64,000 nucleotides of DNA from the NCBI GenBank assembly GCA_030762895.1, contig JAUPTC010000054.1, positions 81,478 to 145,477 on the forward strand, written 5' to 3'. The notes under the pieces were generated by a model. The model made no database searches. It saw only the letters and a list, made by a program, of their open reading frames with translations, and was not told where the DNA came from. The position numbers and the translations under genes were made by a program. The number at the start of each line of letters is the position of its first letter. Position 1 is the first letter of the stretch. Source of the stretch: Sophora flavescens. Taxonomy: Eukaryota > Streptophyta > Magnoliopsida > Fabales > Fabaceae. Positions 9,389-18,868 of the stretch are shown here, piece by piece.

Positions 9389-9887
9389 AAATTAGTGAAA
9401 AGAAAGAGAGTTGTTTGGCAACAAAAAGTGAAGAGAAGGAGGCTTTGATTTCAAGGCAACCCCAATTCATTTTTTATTGCAAAAATTTTTATTTAATTGC
9501 TAATGCTTCTAAGGATCTTTCTTTGTCTAGTGGTGTTGTACCTTTTTGCAGAAATTTGGTAATTTCATTCCAAAGGAAGCACCCTATGGCAATGTCATTG
9601 TGAAGAACACTCTGGATGCACCCAAAATGACTAATTTTGGTGATGAAGACTTCAATTCGAGGACGAATTCATTCAAAGAAGGAGGGAATGATATGAGCCC
9701 AATTTGGAGTATGGTTCAAGAAGCTTATCAAGGACTTGGTGCGCCAATTACAAATGTTACAACCAAGAAAGCCCAACAAGTGTTAATTCAAACTATGGTT
9801 CTCTTCATGGAAGCAAGCTCAAATGCAAGATTGGATGGAATGAAGCCCAAATTATTAACTTTCATTATCCAACTAAAGGATCCATGA
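9389..9887 (+). pseudogene. Out-of-frame remainder of gag-protease copy 1
   Basis: Carries the CLATKSEEKEALISRQPQF segment, which in copy 2 is part of the continuous ORF. A second one-base loss, T5 at 9543-9547 against T6 in copy 2, moves the frame again, so the end of the polyprotein is read from about 9546 to 9887. The last 65 codons lie inside LTR A2. Confidence 0.78.
9675..9688 (+). other. Polypurine tract, internal region A-1
   Basis: AAAGAAGGAGGGAA, directly before the LTR start TGATATGAGCC at 9689. It would prime plus-strand DNA synthesis. Confidence 0.85.
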
Positions 9888-10805
9888 CAAGAGGGGCGTG
9901 CAACATGAAGAAGAGTCCAATTTTAGTTGTTTGTTTTAATTCAATAAGTGTAAATGGGTTTTATGAGTGAGCCCAATTACTAAGTGATGTTTTTGGGGCA
10001 GCCCACTTGTAATCCATGATGGAAAACGAATTTGTCTTAGTAGGAGGAATCTTTAGCTTGCATGCTATAAGAACTCCTAAACTAGTGTGTTGATATTTTG
10101 ATAAATTGTATAAATTATGGGGGGTTACACTTTTAATGTGAGAAGCAAGTGTAACCACCACATAATTAGGGGGATGAAGAGTCAAGAAGAGGGGGGGCGT
10201 AACCTTCATAGTCTTATGGCTGAGTTGAATGATTTGGTGGCTTCATTATGAGGGTTTTTAAGCAAATTAACTCATGTTTTGATGTCTGAGTTAAGAAGGG
10301 ATTAGTGAGTCATTTAGTGACATGATTGTGGGGGTTATGATCTCTTTGGGAAGCCAAAAGTTGGCAGGGATTAGTGAGTCATTTAGTGACATAATTAGGC
10401 TATTCAAGTGGAGGTTTCATTTTATCTTTGGATGCCAAGAGTTTGGCTGGCATACTATATGTAAAACGAAAATTCATATGAAATAACAAGTTTGATGTTG
10501 TTGGAATTTATCCAAATTAGTGAGAAGTGTTTCTCCTAAGTTCTTGGTTGAACCAAGATTGAGTTCTTATCAAGAATCTCCAAATTCTTGTGGCGAACAT
10601 CACTTGGCTTATCAAACAATTTCCATTGTTTGTGGCGCCTTCATCATCTCTATCTCTTCCACTTTCTTCTTTCTTCTTCAACTTTTGTTTTGATACTTAA
10701 ATCTGAAATTGATTTGGTCTTTGTTCTTGAACCAAAGTGGCACAACACTAAACGAATTTCAATCAAAAAGATCATTTCTAGGCAACCACAAGTTGGTTGT
10801 CATCA
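9689..10805 (+). repeat. LTR A2 (1117 bp), shared by both internal regions
   Basis: It serves as 3' LTR to the first internal region and 5' LTR to the second, the hallmark of an LTR-sharing tandem. Its sequence is closest to A3 (both read ATGACAAGAGG and GGCTGGCATAC where A1 reads ATGATAAGAGG and GGCTGCCATAC). Confidence 0.92.
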
Positions 10806-10807
10806 TT

Positions 10808-10819
10808 TGGTATCAAAGC
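10808..10819 (+). promoter_or_regulatory. Primer binding site of internal region A-2
   Basis: TGGTATCAAAGC, identical to the site at 7104-7115 and two bases after LTR A2. Confidence 0.8.
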
Positions 10820-11408
10820 TCAGGCTTTGATTGAAATTGTGTTGTGATTTTCGTTTTCTTCTTGTTCTTCTTCTACACCATTTTGTTCTTTTCTTTCTAA
10901 AAAAAAAAAACCAACAAAAAAAAATTACTACTTTGATTCAGTTTTGAAGGGAAAAATTTCGTGGCTATTGTTTGATCATACACAAGTGTGCAAGTTTGAT
11001 TCTTCTCTTCAAAGTTAAAAAAAAAAAAATCTGGGCGAAAAAAAAAATTGTTCTTGAAGTCTTGGAGAAAAGAGAAGAGAAAGTTCTATTTGGGCAATTT
11101 GTGTTCTAGAAAATATTTCCCTTCTTTCCTTTATTTCCTTATTCCAAACCTTTTCCTTTCTAGCCTTTCTTTTCTTGTTCCTTTGTTTGCTAAGTTTTTG
11201 TGATTTTTGTTGCTTGATTTTGGAATTTTTGTGTTTGTTGTCTTGATTCCTCTAAGAACACTCAAGGAGAACATTTGAGAGGAAAAAGGCAAGAGTGAAA
11301 AAAAAAATACATTTTGTGTGGAAAAAGCCAAAAGAGTGGAAAAAAAAATCCATTGTGTGAACTAGTGAGGGAGTGTAGTGAGGAAACACAAACTCTTCTA
11401 CTCAAATC
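10820..11408 (+). other. Untranslated leader of internal region A-2
   Basis: Counterpart of 7116-7708 with shorter A runs (for example 12 A near 11017). No gene is visible. Confidence 0.65.
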
Positions 11409-13589
11409 ATGGCCAACAATGAGGATAGTCCACCACTATCTCCAAGGTCAGCCACTCTTCAAGCTAGGATGGCCAATCAAGTCCAAGCTCTTCAAAGACA
11501 AATGGAGCAAATGCAAGCCAATTATGATAGACAACTTGCTAACCTACACCGTGATGATTCTAGTGGATATGAGAGTGAAAGAAGAAGGCCTAGAGGAGGA
11601 GGACGTAGAGGAGAGAGGCGTGATAGAGGGCTTGAAGGGGTAAAAATCAAAGTTCCTCCCTTTATTGGGAAGAATGATCCGGAGGCTTACTTGGAGTGGG
11701 AGCTAAAAATAGAACAAGTCTTTGATTGTAATTCATACAATGAAAGCAAGAAGGTGAAAGTAGCCGCCCTTGAGTTCAAGGAATATGCCCTTGTGTGGTG
11801 GGACCAACTACAAAAAGAAAGGAGAAGACATGGAAGAGAGCCCATAGACACTTGGGAGGAGATGAAATTTATCATGAGGAAGAGGTATGTCCCAAATCAT
11901 TATCAAAGGGATATTCACAACAAGTTACAAAGGCTTACCCAAGGGACCAAAAGCGTTGATGAATATTTCAAGGAGATGGAGTTGGCCTTACTTAGGTCAA
12001 ATTTTAAAGAAGATAGGGAGGCTACCATGGCAAGGTTCTTACATGGCTTGAATCAAGATATTCAAGACATAGTGGAGTTACAAAATTATGCGGAGCTTGA
12101 AGATTTGGTTCAACAAGCGATTAAGGTGGAGCAACAAATTAAGAGGAGAAAGTCCAAATATTCTTTCTCTTCATCTTCCAAATTTCCATCCTCAAATTGG
12201 AAGGAAGATTCAAAGAAGGAGGGTGCACCATTTTCTAAAGAGGCCGGGAGCACCCCTCAAGGAAAGAAGCCAACGGAAACAAGTTCTAGGAGCCGTGATG
12301 TGAAGTGTTTCAAATGCTTAGGCCAAGGGCATATTGCATCCCAATGCCCAACAAAGAGGACAATGGTGGCAAGGAATGGTGAAGTGGTCTCACAAAGCGA
12401 AGCCTCAAGTGAGGAGGAGAGTGAAAAAGGAGAAGAAATTCCGGAGGGAGACTTATTCATGGTAAGAAGGCTTTTGGGAAGTCAAGTCAAGGATCATGAA
12501 GCAAGCCAAAGGGAGAATATCTTTCATTCTAGATGTCTAATTCAAGGAAAGGTATGTTCTCTAATCATTGATGGTGGGAGTTGTGCCAATGTTGTAAGCA
12601 CTAGATTGGTGTCCAAATTGAATCTTGTTACTAAGGCACATCCAAGGCCATATAGGCTTCAATGGCTAAGTGAGGTTGGGGAAACGGTGGTGAACAAACA
12701 AGTAGAGGTCCCATTCTCAATTGGAAAGTATGAAGATTGTGTCCTTTGTGATGTGGTGCCTATGGAGGCAAGCCATATGTTGTTGGGAAGGCCTTGGCAA
12801 TATGACAAAAAGGCCATCCATGATGGGTTCTCAAATAAGTTCACCTTCATGCATCAAGACCGAAAGGTCATTCTTTCTCCTTTATCTCCAAAGCAAGCTT
12901 GTGAGGATCAAATAAGAATGAGAGAAAAAAGAGAGCAAGAGAGAAAAGAAAAGGAGAGTGAGAAAAAGAAAGAAAAGGAGAGTGAAAAAAGGATTGAAAA
13001 AGAGAGTGAGAAAAAGATTGAAGAAAAAGGTGAGAAAACAATTGAAAAAAAGAGTGATCAAGATAAAAATAATGAGGAAAATATTGTGAAAATTAGTGAA
13101 AAGAAAGAGATTTGTTTGGCAACAAAAAGTGAAGAGAAGGAGGCTTTGATTTCAAGGCAACCCCAATTCATTTTTTATTGCAACAATTTTTATTTAATTG
13201 CTAATGCTTCTAAGGATATTTCTTTGTCTAGTGGTGTTGTACCTTTTTTGCAGAAATTTGGTAATTTCATTCCAAAGGAAGCACCCTATGGCAATGTCAT
13301 TGTGAAGAACACTCTGGATGCACCCAAAATGACTAATTTTGGTGATGAAGACTTCAATTCGAGGACGAATTCATTCAAAGAAGGAGGGAATGATATGAGC
13401 CCAATTTGGAGTATGGTTCAAGAAGCTTATCAAGGACTTGGTGCGCCAATTACAAATGTTACAACCAAGAAAGCCCAACAAGTGTTAATTCAAACTATGG
13501 TTCTCTTCATGGAAGCAAGCTCAAATGCAAGATTGGATGGAATGAAGCCCAAATTATTAACTTTCATTATCCAACTAAAGGATCCATGA
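11409..13589 (+). CDS. gag: Gag-protease polyprotein, copy 2, intact and reading into the LTR
   Basis: 726 codons, uninterrupted. Order: N-terminal arginine-rich region; Ty3/gypsy gag domain at about 80-250; CCHC knuckle C300-X2-C303-X4-H308-X4-C313; retropepsin-like core with D388-G-G-S-C and LLGRPW; a linker of repeated EKESEKK-type segments; a SRQPQF/KEAPYG segment that in full elements precedes reverse transcriptase; FNSRTNSFKEGGND, the usual end of a gypsy polyprotein; then 65 residues encoded in LTR A3. The jump from KEAPYG to the polyprotein end marks deletion of reverse transcriptase, RNase H and integrase. Likely a structural and protease donor that depends on autonomous relatives. 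Confidence 0.92.
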   Translation: MANNEDSPPLSPRSATLQARMANQVQALQRQMEQMQANYDRQLANLHRDDSSGYESERRRPRGGGRRGERRDRGLEGVKIKVPPFIGKNDPEAYLEWELKIEQVFDCNSYNESKKVKVAALEFKEYALVWWDQLQKERRRHGREPIDTWEEMKFIMRKRYVPNHYQRDIHNKLQRLTQGTKSVDEYFKEMELALLRSNFKEDREATMARFLHGLNQDIQDIVELQNYAELEDLVQQAIKVEQQIKRRKSKYSFSSSSKFPSSNWKEDSKKEGAPFSKEAGSTPQGKKPTETSSRSRDVKCFKCLGQGHIASQCPTKRTMVARNGEVVSQSEASSEEESEKGEEIPEGDLFMVRRLLGSQVKDHEASQRENIFHSRCLIQGKVCSLIIDGGSCANVVSTRLVSKLNLVTKAHPRPYRLQWLSEVGETVVNKQVEVPFSIGKYEDCVLCDVVPMEASHMLLGRPWQYDKKAIHDGFSNKFTFMHQDRKVILSPLSPKQACEDQIRMREKREQERKEKESEKKKEKESEKRIEKESEKKIEEKGEKTIEKKSDQDKNNEENIVKISEKKEICLATKSEEKEALISRQPQFIFYCNNFYLIANASKDISLSSGVVPFLQKFGNFIPKEAPYGNVIVKNTLDAPKMTNFGDEDFNSRTNSFKEGGNDMSPIWSMVQEAYQGLGAPITNVTTKKAQQVLIQTMVLFMEASSNARLDGMKPKLLTFIIQLKDP
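13377..13390 (+). other. Polypurine tract, internal region A-2
   Basis: AAAGAAGGAGGGAA abutting LTR A3. Here it is also translated, as KEGG within the long ORF. Confidence 0.85.
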
Positions 13590-14507
13590 CAAGAGGGGCG
13601 TGCAACATGAAGAAGAGTCCAATTTTAGTTGTTTGTTTTAATTCAATAAGTGTAAATGGGTTTTATGAGTGAGCCCAATTACTAAGTGATGTTTTTGGGG
13701 CAGCCCACTTGTAATCCATGATGGAAAACGAATTTGTCTTAGTAGGAGGAATCTTTAGCTTGCATGCTATAAGAACTCCTAAACTAGTGTGTTGATATTT
13801 TGATAAATTGTATAAATTATGGGGGTTACACTTTTAATGTGAGAAGCAAGTGTAACCACCACATAATTAGGGGGATGAAGAGTCAAGAAGAGTGGTGTGC
13901 TTAACCTTCATAGTCTTATGGCTGAGTTGAATGATTTGGTGGCTTCATTATGAGGGTTTTTAAGCAAATTAACTCATGTTTTGATGTCTGAGTTAAGAAG
14001 GGATTAGTGAGTCATTTAGTGACATGATTGTGGGGGTTATGATCTCTTTGGGAAGCCAAAAGTTGGCAGGGATTAGTGAGTCATTTAGTGACATAATTAG
14101 GCTATTCAAGTGGAGGTTTCATTTTATCTTTGGATGCCAAGAGTTTGGCTGGCATACTATATGTAAAACGAAAATTCATATGAAATTACAAGTTTGATGT
14201 TGTTGGAATTTATCCAAATTAGTGAGAAGTGTTTCTCCTAAGTTCTTGGTTGAACCAAGATTGAGTTCTTATCAAGAATCTCCAAATTCTTGTGGCGAAC
14301 ATCACTTGGCTTATCAAACAATTTCCATTGTTTGTGGCGCCTTCATCATCTCTATCTCTTCCACTTTCTTCTTTCTTCTTCAACTTTTGTTTTGTTACTT
14401 AAATCTGAAATTGATTTGGTCTTTGTTCTTGAACCAAAGTGGCACAACACTAAACGAATTTCAATCAAAAAGATCATTTCTAGGCAACCACAAGTTGGTT
14501 GTCATCA
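13391..14507 (+). repeat. LTR A3 (1117 bp)
   Basis: Terminal LTR of the composite. It ends GGTTGTCATCA, directly followed by the CCTCA duplication and then minus-strand LTR sequence. A few private changes are seen near 13890-13905, where A1 and A2 have a G run. Confidence 0.92.
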
Positions 14508-14512
14508 CCTCA
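14508..14512. repeat. Right target-site duplication of the plus-strand composite
   Basis: CCTCA, an exact match to 5981-5985. Confidence 0.88.
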
Positions 14513-15180
14513 CAAATGGATTTAATCCAAATTCAACATCCAAGTTGTTTAGGCATGTTACATATAGGGGTGTGGCTGCCAACATTTGGCTTCACCCTTT
14601 GTCTTCCCAATGATTCCATAACCCCAACATAACTAGCCTATTCATGACTTACTAAACTCACACTTAACTCAACCACTTAATAGTGACTTATTACCCTCTC
14701 TCTATCATTATGTAGCAGCCACACTTATTTCTCAAATTAAAAGTGTAACTCCCACATAATTAACAAAACATAAAAAAAGGCTAAAAACTTAAAGGAGTTA
14801 CTATTGGTATGCAAACCAACAAGATTCCTCCCACTATGCACCCAAATTCGAAATTCTTCATACAACCCAAGTTTATTGCACTTTATTTAATAGAAATAAG
14901 CTAGAAAATGATAATGTGGGAAGTGGACGTCCAAGCCCATCATGAGTCTTCAAGTTGGATGAGATAAGTAACCATTTTGTCCTCCACTCCATCAAGACTT
15001 GAACTTGAGCTTGTTTCCATCAAGGTTGACATTATTTGTTTTAAAACTTCTTGGGCTTTCTTGGCTCTTGCTCTTGTCTTAGACCCACCAAGTCCTTTTA
15101 GTGCTCCTTGGTCCATGATCCTTATTGGGCTCATATCATTCTTGATGACGAGTTGACTTGCCCCCCCTTGGCTCATATCA
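14508..15180 (-). repeat. 3' LTR of the minus-strand element, U3-R part
   Basis: Continues the LTR interrupted at 5985. From about 14550 onward it is nearly identical to 16880-17508 of the 5' LTR. On the minus strand it starts TGATATGAGCC at 15180 and carries the LTR-encoded tail frame (15176 to 14940) with the KTRARAKKAQ motif. In this copy a stop precedes the LTR, so the tail is not fused to the internal ORF. Confidence 0.88.
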
Positions 15181-15190
15181 TCCCCTCCTT
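15181..15190 (-). other. Polypurine tract of the minus-strand element
   Basis: On the minus strand AAGGAGGGGA directly precedes the 3' LTR start TGATATGAGCC. Confidence 0.7.
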
Positions 15191-15947
15191 ATTTGAGTGA
15201 ATTCGACATCGAATTGAAACAATCTTCATCACCAAAATTAGATATTGGTGGTCCATCTAAAGTATTCCTCACAATCACATTGGGTGCTTCAGACTTAAGT
15301 TCAAAATACATTTCAATAGGAGGTAAAGCAAGAGTGGGTGATTGGTTGAGCATTTTGGAATCCGTGAAAGTTTCCAAACCATGGGGTACTTCCTTTTGCA
15401 TGAGATTTCCAAATTTTTGCAAAAGAGTTACAACATCACTAGGCAAAAAGAGATCATTAGAAGTGTTAGCAACTAAATGAAAATTCTTGCAATAAAATAT
15501 GCATTGGGGCTGCCTTGAAATAAAAACCCTCTTCTCTTCACTTTTTGTTGCCAAATAAATCTCTTTTTCTCAATTATTTCCGCACTATTTTTCTCACTAT
15601 TTTTCACACTATTTTTCTCTTTATCATCACTCTTCTTATCACTTTCTCTTTCCTTTTCCTTTTGATCATCACTCTTCCTTTCACTCTCTTTTGCTTTTGC
15701 CTCATTCTCTTGTTTTGCTTTCTCTCTCTCTTTCCTCTCATTCTCTTTCTTGTTGGAGTCTTCCACCAACTTCTTCACATGGTCTTCAAAACTTTCTATT
15801 TGTCTTTTCATTCTTTCCTCTTTTCTTAACCTCTTTTTTTTCGTTCTCTCTCATCTTCTTGTCACACCTCTCATGCATTTGCCGGATCCACTCTTCAACC
15901 TCTTTCCTATGTTCTTGTACATAGTCAAAATTTTCAAATCGCAACAT
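15189..15947 (-). pseudogene. Lysine/glutamate-rich coiled-coil ORF with polyprotein end, frameshifted
   Basis: The likely start is ATG at 15947 (MLRFENFDYVQEH...). Charged, probably coiled-coil sequence follows, with a frameshift in an A8 tract (15834-15841). The next open segment, 15811 to 15473, is rich in K, E, S and D. A second A-tract shift near 15555 leads to 15554-15189, which holds ATKSEEK, SRQPQ, KEVPHGL and SNFGDED, matching the end of the plus-strand gag-protease ORF. Capsid, knuckle and protease are absent. In place of gag there is a coiled-coil N-terminus I do not recognise. No function is assigned. Confidence 0.6.
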
Positions 15948-16570
15948 AGCAAAGAATACAAGTTAGAAAATAACAAAATATATATGTAAGAACCAATCCA
16001 CTCACCAAGTGCGCACAATGTATATTTCACTCAATTGCCTTTTTCCACACAAGATGTAATTTTCACTCTTGCCTTTTTCCACTCAATTGGTCTCTTTTAG
16101 GCCTTAGAGGAGTCAAACAACAATCCACACAAAAATCCAAAAATCAAGTAACAAAAATCACAAAACTTATCAAAACAAAGGAAACAAAAGGAAAGGCTAG
16201 AAAGGAAAATCTTTGAGAATAATGAAACAAGAAAGAAGGGAAATATTTCAAGAACTCAAATGGCCCAAAATAACTTTTTCTCTTCACTTTTTTCTTGAAA
16301 TTCTAGGTGTTGTTTTCCTCTCTTTTTTCGAATTTTTTTAATTCATACAACACACTAGAGAAAAGCTTGCAAAGAGAAACACAAATGTATTTCCTTTTTT
16401 TCGATTTTTTTGTTGATTTTGGGCAGCAAGAAGATGAACACAATAACACAATAATTCCCTTCAAACAGAAACAAGAAAAATATTTTTTTTTGTTTTGGGT
16501 TTTTCTAGGTAGAAAAGAAGAAAGGTAGAAGATGAAGAACAAAAACACAGAAAATCCAACCAAAGCCTAA
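15948..16570 (-). other. Leader of the minus-strand element
   Basis: T- and A-rich sequence with GGCAAGAGTGAAAAT and TTTTGTGTGGA-type strings on the minus strand, as in the plus-strand leaders, so it is the homologous 5' untranslated region. ORFs on either strand here are low-complexity and not convincing. Confidence 0.6.
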
Positions 16571-16582
16571 GCTTTGATACCA
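16571..16582 (-). promoter_or_regulatory. Primer binding site of the minus-strand element
   Basis: Minus strand TGGTATCAAAGC, two bases inside the 5' LTR end. It has the same one-base variant as the plus-strand elements. Confidence 0.8.
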
Positions 16583-16584
16583 CT

Positions 16585-17508
16585 TGATGACAACCAAATG
16601 GTGAGGTTGCCTTTGATGATCGTTTTGGTTGAATTTTTAACACAAATTCGGGTAACACTTGGTAACCAAGATTAAAGTGAAGAAAGAAAGAAAATGGATG
16701 AGTAAGAAGATGATGATGGCGCCACAAAACAAGAGTTTTGATAAGCCAAGTGAGGTTCGCCACAAGAATCTTGGATTCTTGGTAAGATCAATAGTTTGGT
16801 TCAACCAAGAACCTAGGAGAACAATATTCTCACAAATGGATTTGATCCAAAATAACATCAAAGTTGTTTATTCATGTGTTTAGGCATGTTACATATAGGG
16901 GTGTGGTTGCCAACATTTGGCTTCACCCTTTGTCTTCCCAATGATTCCATAACCCCCACATAACTAGCCTATTCATGACTTACTAAACTCACACTTTACT
17001 CAACCACTTAATAGTGACTTATTACCCTCTCTCTATCATTATGTAGCAGCCACACTTATTTCTCAAATTAAAAGTGTAACTCCCACATAATTAACAAAAC
17101 ATAAAAAAGGCTAAAAACTTAAAGGAGTTACTATTGGTATGCAAACCAACAAGATTCCTCCCACTATGCACCCAAATTCAAAATTCTTCATAAAACCCAA
17201 GTTTATTGCACTTTATTTAATAGAAATAAACTAGAAAATGATAATATGGGAAGTGGACGTCCAAGCCCATCATGGGTCTTCAAGTTGGATGAGATAAGTA
17301 ACCATTTTGTCCTCCACTCCATCAAGACTTGAACTTGGGCTTATTTCCATCAAGGTTGACACTATTTGGTTTAGAACTTCTTGGGCTTTCTTGGCTCTTG
17401 CTCTTGTCTTAGACCCACCAAGTCCTTTTAGTGCTCCTTGGTCCATGCTCCTTATTGGGCTCATATCATTCTTGATGACAAGTTGACTTGCCCCCCTGGC
17501 TCATATCA
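16585..17508 (-). repeat. 5' LTR of the minus-strand element (924 bp)
   Basis: On the minus strand it runs from TGATATGAGCC (17508) to GGTTGTCATCA (16585). The LTR-encoded tail frame is at 17464 to 17270, with GGSKTRARAKKAQ. It is uninterrupted, so it is the reference copy for the split 3' LTR. Confidence 0.9.
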
Positions 17509-17513
17509 GCAAT
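17509..17513. repeat. Right target-site duplication of the minus-strand element
   Basis: GCAAT, against GTAAT at 5733-5737. The right copy fits the satellite consensus better, so the left copy probably carries a C-to-T change. Confidence 0.6.
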
Positions 17514-18863
17514 GTGGCTGGCACTCGTTTTAAAAATGCTGGCTATCGAAATTTTGTCAATTTCATTTTTAAAAACGTTGGCTTTCGATTTTATCAATTT
17601 CTGGGGGTAGTCAATGATGTGGCGAGGCTGTGGGGGTGTCGTTCCTCGACCTTGGTTGTGGATGGATGTGGTGTTAGGTGATGATGTTGTCCAAGGCGGA
17701 GCCGAAGCACCAAGAGACGAGTGATCGTCCTGAAGTGGCCTTGTAAGGGGTGCTCAAACACCAGATCGGCTGAAGGTGCATCGGAAAGGATCCTCGCGAT
17801 GTTGTTGGTTTTTAAAAATTTTGGCTTTCCATATGTATCAATTTTTGTGGGGTACTCAATGGTGTGGCAAGGCTGTGGGTGCGCGGTTCCTCGACCTTGG
17901 TTGTGGATGGACGTGGTGTTATGTGATGCCTTCAAGGCGAGCCGAAGCACCAAGGGACAGTGCTCGTCCTGAAGTGGCCTTCTAAGGGGTGCTCAAACAC
18001 CAGATCGACTGAAGCCGCATCGAAAAGGATCCTAGCTCTATTGTTGGTTTTTAAAAATGTTGGCTTTCGATATTTATCAATTTCGTGGGGTACTCGATGG
18101 TGTGGGGAGGCTGTGGGTGCGTGGCTCCTCGATCTTAGTTGTGGATGGATGTGGTGTTAGGTGATGCCTTCCGGGGCGGAGCCGAAGCACCAAGAGATGG
18201 GTGATCGTCCTGAAGTGGCCTTGTTAGGGGTGCCCAACACCAGATCGGCTGAGGCGCATCGGAAAGGATTCTCGCGATGTTTTTCGTTTTTAAAAATGTT
18301 GGCTTTCGAAATTTATCAATTTTGTGGGGTTCTCGATGGTGTGGCGAGGCTGTGGGTGCCCGACTCCTCGACCTTGGTTTTGGATGGACGTGGTGGTAGG
18401 TGATGCATTTCGGGGCGGAGCCGAAGCACCAAGAGGCGGGTGATCATCCTAAAGTGGCCTTGATAGGGGTGCCCAAGACCAGATCGGCTGAAGGCGCATC
18501 GCAAGGGATCCTCGTGATGTTTTTGGTTTTTAAAAAATGTTGGCTATCGATATTTTTCAATTTTGTGGGGTACTCGATGGTGTGTCGAGGTTGTGGGTAC
18601 GTGGCTCCTCGACCCTGGTTGTTGATGGACGTGGAGTTAGGTGATGCCTTCTGGGGCAGAGCCGAAGCACCAAGAGACGGTTGTTCGTCCTGAAGTGGAC
18701 TTGGAAGGGGTGTTCAACACCAGATCAGCTGAAGGTGCATTAGAAAGGATCCTCGCGATGTTTTTGGTTTTTTAAAAATGTTGGCTTTCAATATTTATCA
18801 ATTTCGTGGGGTACTCGATGGTGTGGTGAGGCTGTGGGTGCTCGGCTCCCTGACCTTGGCTGT

Positions 18864-18868
18864 GGATG
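18864..18868. repeat. Candidate left target-site duplication of the 24-unit array
   Basis: GGATG, satellite sequence abutting the LTR start TGATGCAAACC. The right end of the array is outside the window, so the partner cannot be seen. Confidence 0.4.

Larger units (their letters stand above)
5986..14507 (+). mobile_element. Composite non-autonomous gypsy element: three LTRs, two gag-protease internal regions
   Basis: LTR A1 (5986-7101), internal (7102-9688), LTR A2 (9689-10805), internal (10806-13390), LTR A3 (13391-14507). The repeat period is about 3.70 kb and the copies are nearly identical. The whole block is flanked by one CCTCA duplication, so it behaves as a single insertion that either arrived as a tandem or expanded in place. 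Gag and protease are present; reverse transcriptase, RNase H and integrase are missing. It resembles gag-only non-autonomous families such as TR-GAG elements, but with protease retained. Confidence 0.9.
5738..17508 (-). mobile_element. Non-autonomous gypsy-type LTR element (minus strand), split by a nested insertion
   Basis: Read on the minus strand: 5' LTR (17508 to 16585), primer site (16582 to 16571), a 1404-bp internal region (16584 to 15181) with leader and a lysine/glutamate-rich pseudogene, polypurine tract, then the 3' LTR (15180 to 14508, continuing at 5985 to 5738). The 3' LTR is interrupted by the plus-strand composite at 5986-14507. Ends are TGAT...ATCA. No gag capsid, protease, reverse transcriptase or integrase remains, so movement would have needed proteins in trans. 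It sits in the inverted 239-bp satellite. Confidence 0.85.
17509..18868 (-). repeat. 239-bp satellite, inverted, about 5.7 monomers
   Basis: Reverse complement of the 1742-3508 satellite. The GGATCCT (or GGATTCT) anchor recurs at 17788, 18027, 18266, 18506 and 18747. The first part (17514-17787) is more diverged. The array is cut at 18868 by the first LTR of the large array. Confidence 0.92.

Noticed and set aside
16303..16763. ORFs of 73-100 codons on both strands around the minus-element leader and LTR end
   Set aside because: Low-complexity F/S/K-rich translations of homopolymer-rich leader, with no motif.
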